This document shows, piece after piece, positions 1 to 10,182 of a stretch of 10,185 nucleotides of DNA. A model generated the notes under the pieces. It ran no database searches. It worked only from the letters and a program-made list of their open reading frames with translations, and was not told the DNA's origin. Position numbers and translations under genes: made by a program. The stretch covers positions 1 through 10,185 of the forward strand of contig CAKZLA010000308.1 in assembly GCA_937124525.1 (NCBI GenBank), given 5' to 3'. Origin of the DNA: an uncultured Desulfobacterium sp. (GTDB lineage Bacteria; Desulfobacterota; Desulfobacteria; Desulfobacterales; Desulfobacteraceae). Each line of letters opens with the position of its first letter. Position 1 is the first letter of the stretch.

Positions 1-510
1 AAATCCAAGGTGATCATCACAGATGAAGACATTAAAACCCATTATGATGCCCATCCTGAAATCTATGCGGGCATAAAAAAAATTTATCTTAGGAATATAT
101 TGATTTCCGGAGGTGCCCTGGCCGTGGATGCCCTTGTCCAGGAAAAATTTAATGAGGTGAACGCCGCCCTCATCTCCGGCCAATCCTTTGGTGAGGTTGC
201 CAGGCAATACTCCCAGGCACCCAACGCTGGGGACGGTGGAGAAATAGGTTTTCTCGGCTTGGATACCCTGTCTGGAGAAATTGCCGACGCAGTCAAGGAT
301 CTTGCCCCAGGTGAGCACACAGAGTTTATCCAGACCGCCCAAGGATACCAGATGTTTTTTGTGGAAGCCATTGAAGATGGAGGTCCAAAGCCCCTGGAAT
401 CTGTTTCAGACGAAATTTCAAAAGAATTATACAATGACATTGTGGAAAAGAAATTCAGGGTCTGGATCAAAGAATTAAGGGAAAAATCCTACGTTAAACA
501 TATGTTATAA
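1..510 (+). CDS. SurA/PpiC-family periplasmic peptidyl-prolyl isomerase/chaperone, C-terminal part (5' end outside window)
   Basis: The frame is open from base 1, so this is the 3' end of a longer gene and the GTG at position 10 is not a real start. The visible 169 residues begin in the linker typical of SurA (ITDEDIKTHYDAHPEIY). A parvulin-type rotamase domain follows: an LRNILIS strand, a helix, then GQSFGEVARQYS and GGEIGFLG. The C-terminal helix ends in WIKELREKSYVKHML, like the end of SurA proteins. SurA proteins escort unfolded outer-membrane proteins through the periplasm. The signal peptide would be upstream and cannot be seen. The two histidines usual in active parvulins (RHIL and GYH) are Asn (codon 94-96) and Gln (codon 349-351) here, so chaperone action may dominate over isomerase activity. 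The stop lies 13 bases before mgtE, suggesting one transcript. A PpiC-like protein other than true SurA is possible. Confidence 0.85.
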   Translation, partial: KSKVIITDEDIKTHYDAHPEIYAGIKKIYLRNILISGGALAVDALVQEKFNEVNAALISGQSFGEVARQYSQAPNAGDGGEIGFLGLDTLSGEIADAVKDLAPGEHTEFIQTAQGYQMFFVEAIEDGGPKPLESVSDEISKELYNDIVEKKFRVWIKELREKSYVKHML

Positions 511-523
511 CAGAGGTTAATTG

Positions 524-1888
524 ATGCAAAAAGAGCGACATAAAATACTTGCAGAAAGCGTCAAACGCCTGTTGAGGCGTGGCGCAACCAAATCCCTTCA
601 GAACATAATCAAAAAAACCCATGCAGCAGACCTTTCCCTGGTTTTTCGAGACCTTTCCAGTGAAAATCGAATCAAAATGTTTAACCTAATGGATGATTCC
701 GAACAAAAAGGGGACCTGTTTTCCGAACTGGAAGAGACGGTTTTTCTTGAAATTATGGAGCACATGCCCATTGAGGAGGTGGTGGATGTTTTTGAAAACA
801 TGGCCGCCGATGATGCCGCAGAACTCCTGGGTCACCTGGATGAAGACATTGCCGATGCCATCTTGGAAAAAATGAACAACGAAGACTCCCTGGAAGTGGA
901 GCATCTCATGAGCTATGGCGAGGACAGTGCCGGCAGCATCATGGTGCCGGACTTCATTGCCCTGAAAGAAGACATGGGTGCCAGGGAGGTCATTGAGGCG
1001 TTGCAAAATGAATTCCTTGATGTGGAAATGCCCTTTTATGTCTATGTCGTAGACACCTATGGCAAGCTTGTGGGGGTGAGTTCCCTGAGGCAGCTGGTGG
1101 TGGTTCATCCGGAAAAACCGCTGAAAGACTTCATGACCCGGGACATCGTGTCGGTGAAAACCTACACCGACCGCGAGGATGTGGCCCAACTGGTGGCCCG
1201 GTACGATTATCTGGCAGTCCCGGTTGTGGACGATGACAACTGTCTCGTGGGTATTGTCACCGTGGATGACGTCATTGACATCATCAGCGAAGAGGCCACC
1301 GGGGATATCTTGAAAATGGCTGGTGTGGGGGAAGACTACATTGAAACCCAGACCGTACTCCGGGGTACCCGAATTCGTTTGCCATGGCTTTTCACCAGTT
1401 TTCTGGGGGGTCTTGCCGCTTTTTTCATTATTGGTAATTTTGAGGAAAGCCTTCAGCAATATGCCTATCTTGCCGCTTTTATCCCGGTGATCATGGGCAT
1501 GGGGGGCAACATCGGCACCCAGTCCTCCACCATTGTGGTGCGGGGAATTGCCACGGGAAAAATTGACACCGGAGATCTGCTGTCTGTCGTGGGAAAAGAG
1601 CTTGCCATTGGTGTGATTCTCGGGGTTATTTATGGAATTTTCATCGGGGTGGTGGCCAAGGTGCGCTTCAACCATGAACCCCTTGCCCTGCAACTTGCTT
1701 TTTCCGTGGGCCTTGCCGTCATCTCTTCCATGTCCGTGGCGGCCCTGGTGGGCTCTCTTGTTCCCATGTTATTTGAAAAGGCCAACATTGATCCCGCCGT
1801 TGCCACCGGCCCCTTTGTCACCACATCGGTGGATATTGTCAGTGTCTATTGCTACTTTATGATTGCAACGGTTCTTCTGGGGATTTAA
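524..1888 (+). CDS. mgtE: Magnesium transporter MgtE
   Basis: This 454-residue inner-membrane Mg2+ channel/transporter has the full family architecture. A helical MgtE_N domain spans roughly residues 30-130 (AADDAAELLGHLDED near 95-109). A CBS pair spans about 137-258, the second repeat containing LAVPVVDDDNCLVGIVTVDD. A connecting helix leads to about five membrane segments from residue 287 to the end. Family signatures are GNIGTQSS at 329-336 and VTTSVDIVS at 432-440; Asp437 matches the pore aspartate described for Thermus MgtE. In that family Mg2+ bound between the N and CBS domains closes the pore. The acidic residues in both domains here fit this. I chose ATG 524 over the in-frame TTG at 521 because AGAGG at 512-516 lies 7 bases upstream of it. 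The gene follows the SurA-like gene by 13 bases and its TAA abuts the recO ATG. I see no Mg2+ riboswitch in front of it; there is no room for one. Confidence 0.96.
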   Translation: MQKERHKILAESVKRLLRRGATKSLQNIIKKTHAADLSLVFRDLSSENRIKMFNLMDDSEQKGDLFSELEETVFLEIMEHMPIEEVVDVFENMAADDAAELLGHLDEDIADAILEKMNNEDSLEVEHLMSYGEDSAGSIMVPDFIALKEDMGAREVIEALQNEFLDVEMPFYVYVVDTYGKLVGVSSLRQLVVVHPEKPLKDFMTRDIVSVKTYTDREDVAQLVARYDYLAVPVVDDDNCLVGIVTVDDVIDIISEEATGDILKMAGVGEDYIETQTVLRGTRIRLPWLFTSFLGGLAAFFIIGNFEESLQQYAYLAAFIPVIMGMGGNIGTQSSTIVVRGIATGKIDTGDLLSVVGKELAIGVILGVIYGIFIGVVAKVRFNHEPLALQLAFSVGLAVISSMSVAALVGSLVPMLFEKANIDPAVATGPFVTTSVDIVSVYCYFMIATVLLGI

Positions 1889-2659
1889 ATGGAACCTTTT
1901 TCCACAGATGCCATTTTGATCCGCCGTGTTGAATATGGGGACCATGATCTGATCATAACCTATTTCACCCGAAGCATGGGCCGACTGTCGGTGATGGCCA
2001 AAAACGCAAAACTCAGTGTCAAACGCTTTGCCGGTGCCCTGGACCCTTTTAGTGTGATGAATATCCACTGTACCTGGCCCAAGCGCAAAAACCGACTGCC
2101 CATCCTAAACAGTGTGGACATTGAAACCGCCTTTGCCAGGATACGCACCAATGCTGTAAATACCGGGTATGCCAGTTACTGGCTGGAGATGGTAAATGCA
2201 TGGATGGAGGAAGGCCGGGAAGACCATGATCTTTATGATTTGCTGTTCCATGTTCTTGATGGGTTGAATCGTGGCACCATGGATGTCCAGGCCCTCAGTC
2301 TTCTGTTCCAGATACGATTCATGAGCATATCCGGGTTCAGTCCCAACCTTTCTTGTTGCGGCATCTGTGAAACGCCCATTGATAAAATTGCCCAGGGACA
2401 TATCACCTTTGATTTTGCCGAGGGCCGACTCATCTGCAATGCCTGCGGCACCGGCTCCATCCGCCATGGTATCACCGTGTCCAAGGGAACATTAAAACAA
2501 TTATTCTGGATCAATGGCAGTGGTATCGGACGGGCGGAACGGCTTAAATTTTCCCCGGAGGCCATTAAGGAAGGCCAGCAGTTACTGGAATCCTTTATCC
2601 CCTGCCATATCGGGCGGGATATGAAAAGCTTAACCGTGCTCCGGCGGCTCAGACACTGA
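1889..2659 (+). CDS. recO: DNA repair protein RecO
   Basis: The 256-residue product matches RecO in length and layout. RecO helps RecR load RecA onto SSB-coated single-stranded DNA in RecFOR recombinational repair. An N-terminal OB-fold of about 80 residues opens with TDAILIRRVEYGDHDLI and GRLSVMAKNAK. A helical middle region follows. A zinc-ribbon segment has CxxC pairs at Cys157/Cys160 and Cys183/Cys186; Cys156 is an extra cysteine. The C-terminal helices end in LTVLRRLRH. The ATG begins on the base after the mgtE stop codon, with GGGG at 1879-1882 as a plausible ribosome site, so translation is probably coupled to mgtE. The TGA stop sits in what looks like a degenerate first unit of the downstream heptamer array, so the extreme C-terminus may have been set by that element. 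recO close to glyQS is a gene order I know from other bacteria, which supports the call. Confidence 0.93.
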   Translation: MEPFSTDAILIRRVEYGDHDLIITYFTRSMGRLSVMAKNAKLSVKRFAGALDPFSVMNIHCTWPKRKNRLPILNSVDIETAFARIRTNAVNTGYASYWLEMVNAWMEEGREDHDLYDLLFHVLDGLNRGTMDVQALSLLFQIRFMSISGFSPNLSCCGICETPIDKIAQGHITFDFAEGRLICNACGTGSIRHGITVSKGTLKQLFWINGSGIGRAERLKFSPEAIKEGQQLLESFIPCHIGRDMKSLTVLRRLRH

Positions 2660-2768
2660 ATACTGGGTGATGGGTACTGGGTACTTGGTGATGGGTGCTT
2701 GGATTCTGCCACAGAAGTTATACCCAGAACCTGATACCCAGAACCCAAAACCTAAAACCCAAATACGA
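2657..2768. repeat. Two opposed arrays of degenerate heptamers forming an imperfect inverted repeat
   Basis: This fills the recO-to-kinase gap. The left arm (2664-2705) is six consecutive 7-base units of consensus TGGGTRM, for example TGGGTAC twice at 2671-2684 and TGGGTGA at 2664-2670. The sequence TGAATAC at 2657-2663, which contains the recO stop, looks like a degenerate earlier unit. The right arm (2720-2761) is six units of consensus RWACCYA, for example ATACCCA at 2720-2726 and 2734-2740 and GAACCCA at 2741-2747, followed by a decayed unit to 2768. The right-arm units are approximately the reverse complement of the left-arm units, with a 14-base non-repeat centre at 2706-2719. The transcript could fold into a long imperfect hairpin. 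Four GGG tracts lie in the left arm, and four on the minus strand of the right arm. It does not encode protein: the 21-base periodicity merely yields a repeated peptide in the frame upstream of the kinase. Confidence 0.85.
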
Positions 2769-2775
2769 GATTCAG

Positions 2776-3816
2776 ATGAATTTTAAACCCATCCTTGAAA
2801 AAAAAAACATCACCGCTTCCGTGCCCTGCCGCATTGACCTTGGCGGCACCCTGGATATCAGCACCTTTTTTCTTCCCCTGGCCCACTTTAACCCCGGCAC
2901 TTTTAATATTGCCCTGGATCTTAGAACCACCGTCACCCTGTCCCCCTGGCGCACAGGTCACATTAAGATTTCCTCCAGGGGATTTGACAGTGCCGAATTT
3001 GAGGCGAAAACAGCCCCCTTCACCCATCCCATGGGACTGATGTTTGCCGTGGTCCAATTTTTCGACGGCCATGGCGTACATGTGCACATTGAATCTTCAT
3101 CACCACCAAGAAGCGCTCTGGGGGGCTCTTCTGCCGCCGCTGTTGCCATGGTGGCTGCCTTTAATGAAGCCATGGGCAATGCTGTGGAACCTGGCCCCAT
3201 TGCCAGCATTGCCCACCACATAGAGTCCAGTGTGGCAGGGGTTCCCTGCGGCCAACAGGATCAACTGGCCGCCGCCTTTGGTGGGGTCAATCAATGGCAT
3301 TGGACCTTAAAAAACGGACAACCCTCTGTTGTGCAGGAACCAATTTTTCCCCATAATCAGGAACTCACCGCCCTGAATGAAAACATCCTCATGGCCTATT
3401 GCGGCATCCCCCATGTGTCCAGTGATATCAACAAAAGATGGGTAAACCAGTTCCTTTCCGGGCAAAATCGTGATAAATGGAAACGGATTGTAGAGCTCAC
3501 CGCTGATTTTTCAGCTGCTGTTAAAGCAAAGAATTTTCACCGGGCAGCCGCATTGATGAACCAGGAGACCCAGATCCGCCTTGACATGACCCCGGATGTG
3601 CTGGATGACACCGGGCAGGAGCTGTTCAAGGCAGCAAAGGCCATGGGGTGTGGTGCCCGGTTTACCGGGGCTGGCGGAGGTGGGTGTCTCTGGGCCATTG
3701 GGACTGTTTCCAATATGGAAAAATTAAGGCCACAATGGCAAAGTATACTGATAAACAAGGATCAGGCACATTTTCTGGATACCGCCATTGATCCCAAAGG
3801 TATAATGATACTTTAA
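2776..3816 (+). CDS. GHMP-superfamily sugar kinase (heptose-7-phosphate kinase/galactokinase-like)
   Basis: The 346-residue product carries the three GHMP kinase motifs. Motif 1 is SVPCRIDLGGTLD at 15-27. Motif 2, the ATP-binding loop PPRSALGGSSAAA, is at 110-122, and motif 3, ARFTGAGGGG, is at 294-303. The GQQDQLAAAFGG segment at 159-170 resembles HddA/fucokinase-type enzymes, in which the Asp (Asp162 here) is the likely catalytic base. Such enzymes phosphorylate the anomeric hydroxyl of a sugar for nucleotide-sugar synthesis, often for lipopolysaccharide. The exact substrate cannot be read from the sequence. I start at ATG 2776, because the open frame extends 27 codons upstream only through the heptamer repeats. 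The ribosome site is weak (GAG around 2767-2769). An A10 run at 2798-2807 covers codons 8-11. The gene ends 12 bases before glyQ, so it is probably co-transcribed with glyQS although functionally unrelated. Confidence 0.85.
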   Translation: MNFKPILEKKNITASVPCRIDLGGTLDISTFFLPLAHFNPGTFNIALDLRTTVTLSPWRTGHIKISSRGFDSAEFEAKTAPFTHPMGLMFAVVQFFDGHGVHVHIESSSPPRSALGGSSAAAVAMVAAFNEAMGNAVEPGPIASIAHHIESSVAGVPCGQQDQLAAAFGGVNQWHWTLKNGQPSVVQEPIFPHNQELTALNENILMAYCGIPHVSSDINKRWVNQFLSGQNRDKWKRIVELTADFSAAVKAKNFHRAAALMNQETQIRLDMTPDVLDDTGQELFKAAKAMGCGARFTGAGGGGCLWAIGTVSNMEKLRPQWQSILINKDQAHFLDTAIDPKGIMIL

Positions 3817-3828
3817 AGGCGATAAACT

Positions 3829-4710
3829 ATGAATTTTCAAGAAGTAATTTTAAATCTGCAAAAGTTCTGGGCAGATCAGGGCTGTGTCATCATTCAACCC
3901 TATGACCAGGAAGTGGGGGCTGGCACCTTTCATCATGCCACCACCTTGAAATCACTGGGGCCGGAACCATGGAAAGTGGCCTATGTCCAACCCTCCCGTC
4001 GTCCCACGGACGGCCGGTATGGAGAAAACCCCAACCGACTCCAGCACTACTACCAGTTCCAGGTGCTGCTCAAACCCTCCCCCGCCGATGTGCAAAAGCT
4101 ATATCTTGACAGTTTAAAATGCATTGGCATTGATCCTTTGGAGCATGACATCCGATTTGTTGAGGATGACTGGGAATCCCCTACCCTGGGGGCCTCGGGC
4201 CTTGGATGGGAGGTGTGGCTGGACGGCATGGAAGTCACCCAGTTTACCTATTTCCAGGTGGCGGGAAGTCTGGAATTGAGCCCCATCTCCGTGGAACTCA
4301 CCTATGGTCTGGAGCGGCTTTGCATGTATCTCCAGGGGGTGGACAGTGTGTACGATCTCATGTGGAACAACACCATAACCTATGGCGACGTTTATCACCA
4401 GCAGGAGGTGGAGCAGTCCACCTACAACTTTGAGGTAGCAGACACCAATGTGCTGTTTGATCTTTTTTCCAAATATGAGACCGAAGCCCTTCGCATTATA
4501 AAACAGGGGTTGGTGCTGCCCGCCTATGAATTCTGTCTTAAATGTTCCCACACCTTTAATCTGTTGGATGCAAGGGGGGTGATCAGCGTCACCGAACGGA
4601 CCGGGTACATCGGAAGAATCAGAAACATTGCAAGGGAGTGCGCCAAGGCCTATGTGGCCCAGAGAGAAGCCCTTGGACATCCCCTTTTAAAACAGGACAA
4701 ACAGGTGTAA
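3829..4710 (+). CDS. glyQ: Glycyl-tRNA synthetase alpha subunit
   Basis: This 293-residue product is the catalytic alpha chain of the tetrameric bacterial glycyl-tRNA synthetase, which makes glycyl-AMP and charges tRNA-Gly in the cytosol. It starts [20 protein letters not shown], as the family does. The class II motif 2 region with [17 protein letters not shown] covers 54-70, continuing into LQHYYQFQV. Motif 3, [12 protein letters not shown], is at 158-169. The highly conserved block from [17 protein letters not shown] to [10 protein letters not shown] spans 234-269. Length is normal for GlyQ. A ribosome site AAGGCG (3816-3821) overlaps the end of the preceding kinase gene and lies 7 bases before the ATG. 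glyS begins 2 bases after the stop, as expected for subunits made in equal amounts. No T-box leader is visible. Confidence 0.98.
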   Translation: MNFQEVILNLQKFWADQGCVIIQPYDQEVGAGTFHHATTLKSLGPEPWKVAYVQPSRRPTDGRYGENPNRLQHYYQFQVLLKPSPADVQKLYLDSLKCIGIDPLEHDIRFVEDDWESPTLGASGLGWEVWLDGMEVTQFTYFQVAGSLELSPISVELTYGLERLCMYLQGVDSVYDLMWNNTITYGDVYHQQEVEQSTYNFEVADTNVLFDLFSKYETEALRIIKQGLVLPAYEFCLKCSHTFNLLDARGVISVTERTGYIGRIRNIARECAKAYVAQREALGHPLLKQDKQV

Positions 4711-4712
4711 TC

Positions 4713-6788
4713 ATGAGTGATCTTTTAATTGAAATCGGAGCGGAGGAGATCCCCGCCGGATATATTGTTCCCGCCCTTACCGCATTCCGGGAAAGCCTGC
4801 TTTCCGCCATGGTTAAAGCTCGGATCAACCATGGTGCCCCAAGGGTGTATGGCACCCCCCGACGGCTTGCCCTGATCATTGACAATGTGGCAGACACCCA
4901 GACAGCAAAGACATCCACGGTGATGGGCCCCCCGGCCCGGGTGGGATATGACAAAGCTGGGAAGCCCACCATTGCCGCAGAAAAATTTGCACAAAAAGCA
5001 GGCGTTGACCTTTCTGACGTTACCATCACCCAGACTGAAAAAGGGGAATACCTCACCGCAGTTAAAGAGGAAGCATGCCTGTCTGCCGTTGACATTCTGG
5101 CAGAGGCCCTGCCGGGTCTTATTCTTGGCATCCCTTTTCCCAAACGCATGCGCTGGGGCAGTCTTTCCATCAGCTTTGCTCGGCCCATCATCTCTTTAAC
5201 CGCCCTTTTGGGGGAGACGGTGATTCCTTTCACCGTGGGCAACATTACCTCGTCCAATGAGATATTTGGCCATTTTTTCCTGCATCCGGGTAAATTCACC
5301 GTGGCATCCCCGGGGAAATACCGGGAACTGCTTCGATCCAAGGGCGTGATTGTTGATATTGATGAACGAAAAGCCCTTTTAGTCCAGGAAATTAAAAAGG
5401 TAGCAGAAACCCATGATTGCCACATTTTAGAAGACGCTGAACTGGTGAACATTGTCACCAACCTGGTGGAGTATCCCTATCCTGTGCTGGGACGATTTGA
5501 CGGGGATTTTCTGGAAGTACCCGACGAGGCATTGATCACGGCCATGCGGGAACACCAGAAATACTTTGCCCTCACCGATGCCAAGGGCTCTTTAAAATCC
5601 TGCTTCATTGCCGTGAACAACACCATGGCAAAGAATATGGATGTGGTGGCAGCGGGCCACGGCAAGGTGATCCGTGCACGCCTGGCCGATGCCAAATTTT
5701 TCTACAAGGTGGATCGTGAATCCTCACTGGATGATTTTGCCGAGAAACTTAAAAAGGTAACCTTCCAGGCAAGCCTTGGCTCCATGTATGAGAAACGGCA
5801 ACGCCTGGAGACACTGGGTGCCTGTCTCACCGACCTTGCATATCCAGATGGCAATGAGACCCTCAAAACAGATGTTGTCCGGGCCGCCCAGATCTGCAAA
5901 GCGGATTTGGTGAGTCAAATGGTCATTGAATTCACCAAGCTCCAGGGAGTGATTGGCCGGGTATACGCAGAAAAAGAAGGAGAAAACAGCGAGGTTTCAG
6001 GTGCCATTGAGCAACACTACCGCCCGGTCCATGCCGGTGCAGAGCTGCCGGAATCAGTAACCGCCAAACTCCTGGCCCTGGCAGACAAAATAGATACCAT
6101 CTGCGGTTGCTTCTCCATTGATCTGGTGCCCACCGGGGCCTCTGATCCCTATGCGTTACGTCGCCAGAGCATCGGCATTGTCCAGATTATGCTGGCAGCA
6201 GAATTTACCTTTTCACTTAGGAATCTGGTGGAAAAAGGCGTCTCTTTGTATGTCACCGATGAAGACAAAAAGGCGGCAGTTGCAGACCAGGTTCTGGCCT
6301 TTATCAAAGGCCGTATGGGTAACATGTTGGTGGAACAAGGCTATTCCCGGGAATCGGTTAACTCAGCTCTTGCGGTCTCCTTTGATAATGTCCCCGATAG
6401 TCTGCTCAGAATCAAAGCACTGGATGCCATGCGCCAGGAACCTGATTTTGAACCCCTTTCCATTGCCTTTAAACGAGTGGTGAATATCCTTAAAAAAGCA
6501 GGTATCCACAAAGCCATGCCCGTGGATGAATCCCTGTTTGAAGACGCATCAGAAAAAGCCCTGAACACTGCCTGTAAGCAGGTGGGAAAAAGTGTTAAGT
6601 CCTTCACCGTGACCGGGGAATATGAAAAGGCCTTAAAAGAGATTGCCACCCTGAGACCCTTTGTGGATACATTTTTTAATGAGGTCATGGTCATGGTGGA
6701 TGACGAGACCGTGAAACAAAATCGCATGGGACTGCTCTCCTCTGTGGCGGAACTGTTCCAGAACATTGCAGATTTTACACTGATATAA
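4713..6788 (+). CDS. glyS: Glycyl-tRNA synthetase beta subunit
   Basis: The 691-residue product is the tRNA-binding beta chain that partners GlyQ. It begins MSDLLIEIGAEEIPAGYI, the standard GlyS start. Conserved landmarks follow: RVYGTPRRLAL at 44-54, REHQKYFAL near 279-287, RARLADAKFFY at 321-331, the HD-like stretch with LADKIDT near 456-462, and SDPYALRRQ at 477-485. A C-terminal DALR-type anticodon-binding helical domain spans about 580-680, ending in NRMGLLSSVAELF. Length is typical. The frame extends 25 codons upstream into glyQ, but ATG 4713 has the family N-terminus and an AGGTG ribosome site at 4703-4707, five bases away. The two-base gap after glyQ indicates translational coupling. 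A hairpin-plus-T-run about 90 bases downstream probably ends this transcription unit. Confidence 0.98.
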   Translation: MSDLLIEIGAEEIPAGYIVPALTAFRESLLSAMVKARINHGAPRVYGTPRRLALIIDNVADTQTAKTSTVMGPPARVGYDKAGKPTIAAEKFAQKAGVDLSDVTITQTEKGEYLTAVKEEACLSAVDILAEALPGLILGIPFPKRMRWGSLSISFARPIISLTALLGETVIPFTVGNITSSNEIFGHFFLHPGKFTVASPGKYRELLRSKGVIVDIDERKALLVQEIKKVAETHDCHILEDAELVNIVTNLVEYPYPVLGRFDGDFLEVPDEALITAMREHQKYFALTDAKGSLKSCFIAVNNTMAKNMDVVAAGHGKVIRARLADAKFFYKVDRESSLDDFAEKLKKVTFQASLGSMYEKRQRLETLGACLTDLAYPDGNETLKTDVVRAAQICKADLVSQMVIEFTKLQGVIGRVYAEKEGENSEVSGAIEQHYRPVHAGAELPESVTAKLLALADKIDTICGCFSIDLVPTGASDPYALRRQSIGIVQIMLAAEFTFSLRNLVEKGVSLYVTDEDKKAAVADQVLAFIKGRMGNMLVEQGYSRESVNSALAVSFDNVPDSLLRIKALDAMRQEPDFEPLSIAFKRVVNILKKAGIHKAMPVDESLFEDASEKALNTACKQVGKSVKSFTVTGEYEKALKEIATLRPFVDTFFNEVMVMVDDETVKQNRMGLLSSVAELFQNIADFTLI

Positions 6789-6844
6789 ACTGCCTTGGGC
6801 GGACAGATATTTTGACTGGAGTCCTGCCACAATAGGGCTTTAAA

Positions 6845-6874
6845 ATGGTACTATGCTGCCGGGGGCTCTGCTGA
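6845..6874 (+). other. Possible short leader ORF (9 codons, three Cys) upstream of a hairpin
   Basis: An AGGG at 6834-6837 lies 7 bases before ATG 6845, which opens a reading frame encoding MVLCCRGLC and ending in TGA at 6872-6874, directly before the stem of the UUCG hairpin. Three of nine codons are Cys (TGC). The position, ribosome site and alternative pairings around it are what a leader peptide would show. A 9-codon ORF can easily occur by chance, and no promoter was recognised, so this is a candidate only. Confidence 0.2.
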
Positions 6875-6875
6875 C

Positions 6876-6896
6876 GGCACTTCGGTGCCATATTTT
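6876..6896 (+). terminator. Rho-independent terminator-like hairpin with UUCG tetraloop after glyS
   Basis: GGCAC (6876-6880) pairs with GTGCC (6885-6889) around a cTTCGg loop, an exceptionally stable tetraloop in RNA, and is followed by ATATTTTC. The stem is only five base pairs and the T-run is interrupted, so termination may be partial. The upstream segment TGCCG (6857-6861) can pair with CGGCA (6875-6879) instead, which would disrupt the hairpin. It sits between glyS and the small gene at 6932 and separates the two blocks. Confidence 0.6.
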
Positions 6897-7157
6897 CTTA
6901 TAAAAATTATATAGTTTAAGGAGTTTTAAATATGGCAGGTTATGATCCTGAAAAAGATAAAACATTAATGGAGTGGAAGTGTGAAGAGACCGGTTTAATG
7001 CTCTCCATTCATCAATACGCCGGTGGCGAAGCAAAGCTTCAGATCGGACCCAGAATCTTAAAGAAAAAAGACGGCACAGACCGGGCACCCTCCAAGGCGG
7101 GTCGTCTCTCCATGGAAGATGTTCTGTGGATCTATGACATAATTGATGAGGTTAAGG

Positions 7158-10132
<2,975 letters not shown>

Positions 10133-10148
10133 GCCGCCCCAACGGCTG

Positions 10149-10182
10149 CCCTGACCGGAACGGGAACTTCAGGGGTATTTTT
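10149..10182 (+). terminator. Probable Rho-independent terminator of the ligA unit
   Basis: CCCTGA (10149-10154) pairs with TCAGGG (10169-10174). The interior adds CCG (10155-10157) with CGG (10161-10163) around GAA, leaving a 5-base bulge on the 3' side. A run of five T (10178-10182) follows shortly after the stem. It begins about 40 bases after the ligA stop codon. A smaller GCCG/CGGC hairpin (10133-10146) sits just upstream. The bulge makes the stem imperfect, hence moderate confidence. Confidence 0.5.

Noticed and set aside
686..1693. 335-codon open frame on the minus strand inside mgtE
   Set aside because: It lies entirely opposite a clear MgtE gene, its translation is His/Gly-rich with no recognisable domain, and it has no ribosome site; codon bias of the + strand gene explains it.
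2664..2761. CRISPR array
   Set aside because: The repeats are 7 bases, contiguous and without unique spacers, in two opposed orientations; no cas gene is nearby.
2695..2775. 27-codon upstream extension of the sugar kinase
   Set aside because: It is made of heptamer repeats, giving a repeating TQNL-like peptide; the family N-terminus and ATG lie at 2776.
4619..5461. 280-codon open frame on the minus strand across glyQ/glyS
   Set aside because: It is antisense to two unmistakable synthetase genes, and its Ser/Arg-rich translation has no family features.
6812..6846. Promoter from TTGACT (6812-6817) to TAAAAT (6841-6846)
   Set aside because: The 23-base spacer is too long for a sigma-70 promoter, and no better -10 lies at 16-18 bases.
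6853..6903. 16-codon ORF in the glyS downstream gap
   Set aside because: It has no ribosome site and runs through the terminator hairpin; nothing supports translation.
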